This document shows positions 55,801 through 64,000 of a DNA stretch of 64,000 nt, piece by piece. Position numbers and translations under genes: made by a program. The stretch spans positions 3,720,001 through 3,784,000 of the forward strand of contig JAJUBI010000006.1 in assembly GCA_022419385.1 (NCBI GenBank). The letters run 5' to 3'. Numbering within the stretch: position 1 is the stretch's first letter; each line of letters opens with the position of its first letter. A model generated the notes under the pieces. It worked only from the letters and a program-made list of their open reading frames with translations, was not told the origin of the DNA and did no database searches. This stretch comes from Paraconiothyrium sp. Pb-2020. Its lineage: Eukaryota > Ascomycota > Dothideomycetes > Pleosporales > Didymosphaeriaceae.

Positions 55801-58093
55801 GGTTGCCGTCACATGCATCGCTCTTCACATTGCGAGATTCGACGATAATTTCCACGAGAGATATCACAATATGTGTGCCACCGCAAGGCTCGGCGCGGCT
55901 CCACACTGTCCAAGCTTCCCGGACGCATGAATCAGGGCAATCTCCGCAGCGGACGTTTCTGGGTGATCGTCGACGGCGACCAGGGTCGCATACACCACGC
56001 CGGAACATTATGGGCGAGATTGCATGTCTGCTCGATCTGACGACAAGCCACACCTATAGTTTCGCAACTATGATCACCATTTCGCATAGCGAACACATTG
56101 CATAAGACTGGCCATCGTTATTTCGAGATAGACTTTCCTCTTCTTGATGCAGCAGTACGAGTAATAACGAATACGCTCAGTACGAGCACCCTGGTGCTGG
56201 CTCGCGTGGAGCGAGAATGATTAGACTGCGGCGAGTCCGCTGATTGACGGGCTGCAGCCTACACATTGGTGTTGTTCTACATACGAGCCGGTTGAGAAGC
56301 CATGTCTTATGTGGCAGGCTTCGCGACAGTGGACCACGTGGAAAAAGCCCGGGCCCCTCGTGATACGAACCTGCAGCGCTGTCCTAACGTCGAAATTGTG
56401 ATTCCATAGAGTTGCTACCACACAGACACATGATTCGGCAGGAATTGGACGAAATTGAGACTACCATGGAGCCCCATGGACAACGGCAGACCGGGGAGTC
56501 GTGCCGAAGGCATAAAAAAAGACGCCGGCACATGCAGCTGTAGTGCCTGTCTCCGGGCGGCACAGCAAATGCTAACTCCCGTCCGTTGGACGCCCACCAG
56601 CGCCGGCGGGCTGTAGTCAGCTATTCACTGCCAGCTGTGCGGATCTGCGACGGCAATTACAGCTTGACGTCGGCTGCCACTGCATCGGAACTTTGTGTGA
56701 AGGCACACTTCAATGGCGGCTGGACGGGTGAGGCTGTGGCCAATGGACAAGACCCAAGGTAAGTCGCCAGCGCTTCGAGGGCACGAGTGCTGGCGACATG
56801 GAAGGGTTCAAGCCCCATCCGCAGGGCGGGTCGATCGACGCAGTGGCTGACGCCGTGCCATATCCGTTTCCGCATTGTCTGCACGTAGAGTTTGGGCATG
56901 CTTTCGGCCATGCATACGGCGGCGCGCTGCTGTAGCGACGACATCGAGACCCTGCCTGCGAGCGAGCCGGCAGCAGCCCGGACGAGCGTACCCACGCGCA
57001 GGCGAGGCCGCTCTTTGGGCACCGGGAGCGCGATCATGACAGGCGTGCCAGCCGTCCGGGCCTGTCACTGGAGCCACTCTTCGGCGCGGCCATGATTGGC
57101 AGCGTTGGTGGCCAGCGAGGCGACTGGACTCTATGGAGCACTGAAGAGGCGCCTGACATGCAGCAGCCCACACACGGGGCCGCTCGCGCTGTCGGGCCTT
57201 CCGGCGCTGGGGACGCGGCCTGTCCAAATCATCGATGCCCTCCGTGGTCGTTGTCTTGATTTGCCCTCTGGAGCGCAGCAGCGCCTCGCTAGCAATCGCT
57301 AGCCCGGCGGTTTGCTCTGCAGGGGATGCTGGTGCGCATAGGCGAGCCCTCCAGGCCGCTCCCCTTCCTGGTGCCGCGGGCCATGGCCCATTGCCCATGC
57401 ATGCTGTCCACGCCATGCGGCCGCGGCTGCGCGACTCTTGGGACAGGCGGCATGCTTTGTCAAAGAACCATCAGCCGAACAACGAGCCAGCATGCCGTCG
57501 CCCACGCCGCCCCTGCCAGCCCAAGCTGTCTATAGCCCGGTGCTCGCTGCGGCCCCGTGCTGTGGCTGTCATCCATCGCCTGCACCCGGGGCAGGGATGC
57601 CCACATAGATCTGTGAGCAGAAGCTTGAGAATCGATCGAGGTTATTACTGGAGGATCTCCGCCGAGCTAGCCAGAGAGTCTCTCTCCTGCGTTCAGTGCT
57701 GCTCGCACGCACCACTGACCATTGGCTCTGTCATCCGCTCTCTCACCTCTTCTCCGACCACCTCCCCCAGCCCTGTCTCGACGGACTGGCTCTGGCTCTT
57801 CCCTGCCACGACGGGAGGCTCGCGTGCTTCTTACGAGAGCCGCGCTGAAACAAGTCCTCCGACCGCACTGATCTTGAACGGACATTTCCAAAAAGGTACC
57901 GACGACTTTCCTTTCTCCGTCTTCTGCGCCTATCCCTGCCCGGACTTCGTAACTTGACGGATGTTTCTGATTCTCCGTGAGGGGCACCATATGTAAATGT
58001 TTTGGCGGTTGTTGTCTTCTCTTATGTGTGTGTTGGCGACTTTCCTGCATGTTGTTGTAAAGGTCCCGAGAACGTCACTTACCTGTACTCGAC
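52815..58093. other. 5.3-kb stretch without a supported gene
   Basis: It contains a 3x13-bp repeat (53422-53460), an A-run at about 54859-54870, and many frames of 60-240 codons that overlap on both strands and show no domain, signal peptide or credible splice partners. From about 56650 to 57600 it is strongly GC-rich. The right end is probably the long 5' leader and promoter of the PAS-domain regulator. A non-coding RNA cannot be excluded. Confidence 0.4.
53422..53460. repeat. Three perfect tandem copies of a 13-bp unit
   Basis: Unit ATTGGCTCGCGAC three times in a row, each holding the palindrome TCGCGA. It lies in gene-poor sequence downstream of DBP10. Confidence 0.95.
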
Positions 58094-60269
58094 ATGCAGA
58101 CGCAACAACCCCCCATTTTCGAATCGTACCAATCGCGGAAACTGAGCAGGTCCACGGATCCATTTAACGTACCAACTATTCACACTGAGCATTGCGCTCC
58201 TGCTGCAGCTGCAGCGTTTGAGCACTGCGCTGGTCGAGCAATGCAGAGTCTGTCCTTACCTCCTCCGACTTCACTTCCTTCCTCGCCATTCGGGCGATAC
58301 CAAGAATTGGGAAGCGGTCTGGTAAAGTTTCCACCACAGTTCAGTCCTGGTAGGCCTGAGCAGCACAGCTACCCATCTCCTCCCATGTCCGATTCTCTTT
58401 CGCCCGCTCGCCGACCAGCCCACGTTGTCGAACCTGAAGGACATCCGTACCCACCGCGTCTGCACGAGCCACGTCCGCATCCACCACAGTCGTCGTTGCT
58501 CGATCCTCGATCGACCACTATTCCACAGAGCATTACGCAACAGCGTCCCTTGTATCCTGGAGAATCCCAACTTAGGGGTCCACCAATGCACTATCAGGCA
58601 GCCCGCGCTCTCGACCCTCCCTACGGATCTGTCCACGTTCCGCAGAACTACGTATATGGATATCACCCTCCTAACGTTCCTCCGTATCTTGGAAGCCAAG
58701 GCGCAGCTCCAGGTCCCCAAGTCCAGCAAGGCGCAATCATAGCACCGCAACCATTGAGGCAGGCGAAGCCGGCAAGAAGAACAAAGGCGCACGTGGCCTC
58801 TGCGTGTGTCAATTGCAAGAAGGCGCATTTGAGCTGTGACGTCCAACGTCCCTGCGGCCGGTGTGTAGCTTCTGGGAAGCAGGTTAGTAGATCATTTAGC
58901 ATCTTGACGGGCATGGTTCGCTCTTATGCAAACATCTCTGACATGAATTTAGGATACATGTAAGGATGTACAGCACAAGAAGAGAGGTCGACCGAGGCTG
59001 CGGGACGACAAAGAGTTTGGAAGGAGCGAAGAAGCTCGCACGGCGTCTACCCAACTTCTAGGAACGTTAACCCAGTCCGGGCCTGACACCTTGGGCCAAC
59101 AGTCTCCTTTCGCGACAGTCCCACGAGCGCCCGAGCCCTATCGCGTGTTGACCTCGACGCGTGAGGAAGAGACCTCCAAAGCTCTTCTACAGCCAGCGGC
59201 TATCACCACCGCGCATCCGCCTCGTGCGGGTAGTTTTGGCGGGATAGTAGCCTCGCCATATTCTGCGGGGCCCAATCTAGCGTACCAGTCTCTGCCCGTA
59301 GCATTCCTCGATCTGGACCTCGTCATTCAAAAAACCAACCAAGCTTTTCAAGATCTGATTGGGTTCCTTGGCGACGCTCGCGGTAAACCCTTGGTGGAAT
59401 TGCTGGAAATGCGGCAGCACGATGTCCTGCAGCAGCTGCGCACCGAATTTCGGATGGAGCGTGATGAGCGCGAGCCAACTTACATGGCGCCCATAACACC
59501 GGTTGGACAGGACCCTATGCAGCCCGTCCTACAATCGGTTGCGGATAGGGACGTCGATCAAGTCAGCCACGGCTTTACGCACAGGTCCGTGCTTCTCAAT
59601 TTCCGTCTACCCAACGGTCAGTATCAATCCCTCCAAACGCAGATCCGACTTGCGAAGACTTCGTTGTACTTTGTGACGCTGGTGGTCCATACACCTCCTC
59701 GGCCAGCAGGTCCACCGCTTCTGACAAAGCAATTGGCTCCTCCAACACCGGTTCGCAGCTCCCAGACCATGTCAGCTCCTACGAACGCGCCGCCTGGGGA
59801 ATTCGGCACGTACGCTCTGCGACCAAACTCTTCAGCCGGTTCCGCTCCGACTTCCCCATATTTCAACTTTAAATCGGTCAGAACATCGCTTCCGACCATC
59901 AGTTCCAGCTCTTACGGGGGTAGTCCCTCCTACGGCTACTCTCCAACAGCTGGTCCCGAGCAGGGATATTTTCCGACTTATCAGCCGCCATCCCAGCCGG
60001 GAGCGTACCCCTCTGGATACCAGCCTGCGTCGAGGACAAACTCCATCACGTCCGAGGCCCAGCGCGGGGCGGCACATCCTGCCCGACTGGAGGGGCTACA
60101 ATTACCGCCAATTCGCACCGCACCTGCTCTAGGGTCGCCCCTGGCGCAGAGTTTTGGTGAAAACGCACGCTTGCGTCGGCGTGCTTCTCCTTCGAGCGCA
60201 GAAGCGAGGCCCGATACGCCAGATACCGGAAAACGAAGACGCCTGAACATACATGAAGTACTCGAATGA
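58094..60269 (+). CDS. Zn2Cys6 transcription factor with PAS-like domain
   Basis: Regulator of 701 residues in two exons, 58094..58882 and 58953..60269. The 70-nt intron (donor GTTAGT, acceptor TTTAG) falls inside the zinc cluster before DTCKD. The cluster has Cys at 238, 241, 248, 254, 257 and 266 (CX2CX6CX5CX2CX8C; sequence ACVNCKKAHLSC), followed by the basic stretch HKKRGRPRLRDDKEF. The unusual central position of the cluster, the Pro/Ser/Tyr-rich flanks and a PAS-like fold at about 378-500 (LPVAFLDLDLVIQKTNQAFQDLIGF, ending LYFVTLVVHTPPRP) recall the Ert1/AcuK group of carbon-source regulators. The GRPRL signature, however, points to a related but separate family that I cannot name. Ligand and targets unknown. 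The start at 58094 is the first ATG of the long frame. Confidence 0.88.
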
Positions 60270-61642
60270 CGAACGAAAGTAAACGGCTCAACGGCATGTA
60301 TCATCCATTAGACGATTTGTAATACACAATTGCTGTAATAGTCTTCTTCTTCCGACCCGTGAAAGTGGGACTTGTATATACGTACCTTTGGTTCTCGACG
60401 AGGCCGGCCTTGTCGTGTGCGCTTGAAACACAATGGCTTGGAGCGCAACCCCATCACCCTACGTTCGCTTTACTTTCTTTTCCCTCCCTTGCATGTTGGA
60501 GGCGTCTGTCGTTATAGCATTTTCAGTGGCAGGGCAGCAAAGATACCATGGGGCATTTTCAGTTTATCACCTCGCAAAGTTCGATATCGATTTCCGCTGT
60601 CGAGTGTGTGCATCTTGGAGAAGCGGCATTAGGAAGAGCTGCGAACCATGTGGTGCAAGAGGGGAAATTGGGTGACGATGAGCGCAACAGCATGCGTCAG
60701 TGCGCCCGTGCGACAGAGGTGGATGGCTTCTTGCGGACGGAAAGGTGCAGCGCTGGCTCGCCCGGGTGGTGATTGGCCTTTCGGAGAATTTCGATCGATC
60801 ACCATCCCCGCGTGCCTTATCAGATCTCAAGTACCAAGCTCGGGCAGGGGGATCTTTGCAACAAGGCGTACAGTGAAGGGACGGGACAGGCAACAGATAC
60901 CCTTTTTCTCATGTTCAGTAGAATGTAACTGTAGGAAAAAACGAATGATGCGGCAAATGCGTGTAGATGGCAGGAGATTCTCGTCATCTGCGCAGCTGGC
61001 TGAGTAACGTTACAACGTGTGCCTTACCCTCGGACATGTTGGAAGTCTGGCGCGTTGATGCGAGGTGTCATACCATTCATCCACTTAAGACTCGCGCGAG
61101 GTCTGTAGCGCTGCTTAACATCCCACGACGCGGTAGAATCTTTAGCCGGTTATGTCAACTCGAGCTGCTATGAAGGTATCTAGGGCACAGCGCAGAGCAG
61201 CACAGCTGAGCATAGCCTCGGGCCGGATACAAGCCTGCCAGCTAACAGGGCTTCAGCAGATCACTCGGATGATTATGTGTCCTAGGGTAACTTACTCAAT
61301 AACACGTACTTCACGTGGTGACCTAATACCGTATGGCCGACGACTACGTGGCCGCGAGAGGAATTGTCGACGCAACGGTCACTCGTCTTCGTATACAACA
61401 ACGCATAGAGGCCGCGTACGAATTGCTTGATCATATGTCGATAATGTCTCGTAAGTATGCACGGCCTGTCGAAACAAGCTTTGTGAGTGTATCATATGCT
61501 ACAAGGGTGTCCTCAACCTGAGCGCCATAGTACACCTTGTTCAACTCCGCGCTATACAGCAGATTTATCCACTACTAAGTAGGAAACCCATGCCCGTGAA
61601 CGCCATACCCGAAATAGTTTCTTTTCGATGAGCAGCAACCTC
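60270..61642. other. Convergent 3' region, no supported gene
   Basis: Lies between the PAS-domain regulator and the DNAJC8-like gene, which converge here. Frames at 60372-61007 overlap one another with no motif. I see no tRNA. Confidence 0.4.
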
Positions 61643-62374
61643 CTAGCCTACAACCTTCATCTTCTTCTTTTTCTTCTTGCCGTCCTCCGGACCCTTGCCC
61701 TTTTGGAAGTCCCTCCAGCTGTTGATGCGGGTATCTCGCGTCTTCTCCCATGCATCCTCGTGCTCCCTCTTGCGCTTGCGCTCCGCAATCTCTTCCTCCT
61801 CCTTGCGTTGCGCCCTTCCCTCCTCCCGCATCTGCGCCTCCATCTGCCTCCTCTTCCGCTTCTCGTTGTCCATGATAACCCACGTCGTTTTCTCCCGCCA
61901 CGCTTTCGCAAACTCCTCGCCGCGGGTCTCCTCGTCGTCAGCCGTGAGCTTGCGCTCGCGCATTAGCAGCATGCGCGCGTCGGAAATGTGCTCTTCTAAC
62001 TCCGCACGCAGTTTCTCATCCATAAGCGTGGTCTGCGCCTTCTTCAGGCGGTCAAAGGCTTCCGGTGCTTTAGGGTTTGTAGTCTTGTCAGGATGTATGA
62101 GGAGCGATTTCGTGCGGTAGGTTTTCTTGATGTCGGATTCGGGGACACCGGGCTGTAGATCCAGTACGGCGTATGCATTGAGTTTGAAGACGACAAGAAT
62201 ACGGTCGATTTCGCCATCCTGTGTATGTGAGTACAATTGTCAACGATCTGAGACCTGTCGGCGCGCGCAAATGCACCAGACTTGCGATGTATCGAGGTGA
62301 AAGCAACGTACCTTGTCGAGCTCCTTGCCGGCAGCCATAAGCTCGGCCTCGATGTCTGCATCCTCTTTACCCAT
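61643..62374 (-). CDS. J-domain protein of the DNAJC8/Spf31 family
   Basis: Nuclear J-protein linked to the spliceosome in the family (human DNAJC8, fission yeast Spf31). Two exons, 62374..62312 and 62218..61643, give 212 residues. The 93-nt intron has a GTACGT donor and ACAG acceptor. The start MGKEDADIEAELMAAGKELDK leads to DGEIDRILVVFKLNAYAVLDLQPGVPESDIKKTYR, a J domain with the conserved HPDKT motif in LLIHPDKTTNPKAPEAF. A long charged coiled-coil (MREEGRAQRKEEEEIAERKRKREHEDAWEKTRDTRINSWRDFQKGK) and a polylysine tail KKKKKKMK follow. The frame stays open upstream to an ATG at 62557, but the family start is at 62374. It is divergent from DBP4, with 181 bp between the starts. Confidence 0.9.
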
Positions 62375-62555
62375 GGTGACGTTGTCTGTGGGTGTAGCGA
62401 CCGTAATGCGGTTGTCTTGGTCTATTTTGGTGAGAGCGAGCGGACCTCCGAGCAGTTCCCCGCCGTCTGGCCGCGCACGGGCCTCATAGATCTTCGTCTC
62501 CAAAAATTTTGGTCGCGGCTTCGCATATTCACCAGTATTCACTATTCGCCCCAAC

Positions 62556-64000
62556 ATGGTAAGTTGCCTCTGAAGTATTGCTACAGACTGTACGCTGATT
62601 TTAACAGGTCGCGCCTGGAATTACAGGCCGTACCAGGCCAACGAAGGTAAAGAAACAGGCGGGTGCGCAGAAGAGAAAGCGCGATGATGTAGATGTCGAG
62701 CAGTTGGATGAGGCAGTCGCCGAACTTGTAAGTGCCTGATTACACTTTGCATATGGTTTGCGCAGACCAACTGATTTCGGTAGGACCTCAAAGATGGCTC
62801 GTATAAGGACTTTACCGACCTCCCACTCTCAGGCGCAACCAAAGCCGGTCTCAAGTCAGCGCATTTCTCCATGATGACCGATATTCAAGCGAAAGCGATA
62901 CCGATTGCCCTGAAAGGTCTTGACATACTGGGAGCAGCAAAGACCGGTAGTGGAAAGACTTTGGCCTTCCTTATCCCCGTTCTCGAAAACTTGTATCGGT
63001 TGCAACATATTGGACCAGACGCTGGCCTGGGCGCGTTGATTATCTCCCCGACGCGCGAACTCGCTATACAGATCTTCGATATATTGCGTAAAATAGGGAA
63101 GCACGGCCATATGTTCGCAGCTGGTCTTGTCATAGGCGGAAAGAGCTTGGAGGCCGAGCGAGAGGCTCTCACGAGGATGAACATTCTGGTCGCCACGCCT
63201 GGCCGAATATTGCAACACTTATCGCAAACCGTTGCATTTAACGTGGACGACCTCAAGATGCTCGTCCTGGACGAAGCTGATCGCATCCTCGATATGGGTT
63301 TCCAGAGGGACGTTGACGCTATACTAGAGTATCTTCCGAAGGAGCGCCAGACTCTGTTGTTCTCAGCCACCCAGTCCAAGAAAGTCTCCGACCTAGCACG
63401 CTTAAGTCTACACGAACCAGAGTACGTCTCCGTACACGGGGAGGACAAATCAGCCACTCCGAAGACCCTGCAGCAGAATTACTTCGTTTGTCCCATCGAG
63501 GAGAAGCTAGACATGCTGTGGAGTTTCATTCAAGCCAGCAAGAAGAAGAAGATTTTATGTTTCTTCTCATCAGCGAAAATGGTCCGCTTTGTATACGAAT
63601 CCTTTCGCCACATGCAGCCAGGTATCCCACTGCTACACATTCACGGTCGCCAGAAGCAAGGGGCTCGGCTGGATGTTACCACAAAGTTCGCGAACGCCAA
63701 ATTTTCCTGTTTATTTGCTACGGATGTTGCAGCGCGTGGTCTTGACTTTCCCGCTGTCGATTTCGTGATACAGGTGGATTGTCCCGAAGATGTGGATACT
63801 TACATTCACCGCGTCGGTCGAACAGCGCGTTACAACCGAGAGGGTCGCGGTGTCTTGTTCCTAGCCCCAAGCGAGGAGGAAGGTATGCTGAGACGACTGG
63901 AGGCCAAGAAGGTGCCTGTCGAGATCATTAATGCCCGGCAAAAGAAGAAGCAGTCTATCAAGAGCCAGTTGGTTCACATGTGTTTCAAAGACCCCGAATT
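62556..64000 (+). CDS. DBP4: DEAD-box RNA helicase Dbp4 (Hca4), cut by the window edge
   Basis: Helicase for early pre-rRNA processing and U14 snoRNA release during 40S assembly. Exon 1 is just the ATG (62556-62558), followed by GTAAGT. Exon 2 is 62608..62727, and exon 3 runs from 62784 past the right edge. The N-terminus reads VAPGITGRTRPTKVKKQ and KRKRDDVDVEQLDEAVAEL. The core follows: FTDLPLSGATKAGLKSAHFSMMTDIQAKAIP (Q motif), AAKTGSGKT (motif I, with the Dbp4-type AAKTGSGKT), SPTRELAIQ, TPGR, LDEAD, SATQSKKVSDLARLSL, FFSSAKMVRFVYESF, ATDVAARGLDFP and HRVGRTARY. The final visible part (VPVEIINARQKKKQSIKSQL) belongs to the family's C-terminal extension, so a C-terminal third is likely missing. 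No internal defects. Confidence 0.95.

Noticed and set aside
56657..57957. Frames of 126, 202 and 240 codons on opposite strands
   Set aside because: They mutually overlap, show no motif or splice partners, and fit a GC-rich chance pattern upstream of the PAS-domain regulator.
62375..62557. N-terminal extension of the DNAJC8-like protein from ATG 62557
   Set aside because: The family starts at MGKEDADIEAEL, and the extension would overlap the divergent DBP4 start codon. It is kept only as a finding about the promoter.
1..64000. CRISPR arrays, bacterial operons, transposons with terminal repeats
   Set aside because: The window is fungal nuclear DNA. I saw no regularly spaced repeats, transposase or reverse-transcriptase motifs, or long terminal repeats.

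Overview
The window looks like a chromosome segment from a filamentous ascomycete (Pezizomycotina). Dothideomycetes is the most likely class, but that is inference. Most genes carry short introns of 45-70 nt with GT-AG ends. The gene set is typical of such fungi: a self-sufficient CYP505-type P450, HET-domain and CFEM-like proteins, two Zn2Cys6 regulators, a CpcA/Gcn4-type bZIP, a bicovalent FAD oxidase and conserved housekeeping genes. All exon joins below were worked out by hand from splice signals and reading-frame arithmetic. Function names rest on motifs recognised by eye, because no database search was possible.

Layout, left part (1-25 kb): two tandem small secreted proteins of one apparent family (871-1455 and 2950-3539, minus); an Old Yellow Enzyme (4794-6340, minus); an NPR3/NPRL3-like TORC1 regulator (6706-9265, minus); an orphan polytopic membrane protein (10399-11937, plus); an F-box protein (13117-14893, minus); a P450:reductase fusion (15278-18602, minus); a CFEM-like GPI-anchor protein (19372-20210, minus); TIM54 (21115-22546, minus); a tRNA-His gene with two interruptions (22773-22926, minus); and an AT-hook protein (23655-24697, minus).

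Middle part (25-46.5 kb): TMA20/MCT-1 (plus), SGT2 (minus), a HET-domain gene (minus), a BBE-type oxidase (plus), a VPS9-ankyrin-PX protein resembling Vrl1/VARP (plus), cpcA (minus) with a 32-codon upstream ORF, a decayed gene near 43.3-44.0 kb, and a Zn2Cys6 regulator (plus).

Right part (46.5-64 kb): a CIA30-domain gene (minus) divergent from a DUF202 membrane protein (plus); RPA2 (minus) divergent from DBP10 (plus); a 5.3-kb gene-poor stretch; a Zn2Cys6-plus-PAS-like regulator (plus); and a DNAJC8-like gene (minus) divergent from DBP4 (plus), which runs off the end. There is no obvious biosynthetic cluster. The housekeeping genes serve protein synthesis and folding, ribosome biogenesis, DNA replication and mitochondrial import. 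NPR3 and CpcA are both nutrient-signalling genes but are not adjacent.

The two most notable observations are these. First, the tRNA-His(GTG) gene has an ordinary 16-nt anticodon-loop intron plus a separate 67-nt insertion in the T-arm. That insertion has GT-AG ends and a branch-point-like motif, so it looks like a spliceosomal intron inside a Pol III gene, and its exact removal restores a perfect T-arm. Second, three genes in the first 25 kb carry four reading-frame breaks. Each break would be repaired by one extra base in a run of three or four G or C, which suggests a systematic consensus error rather than true gene decay.
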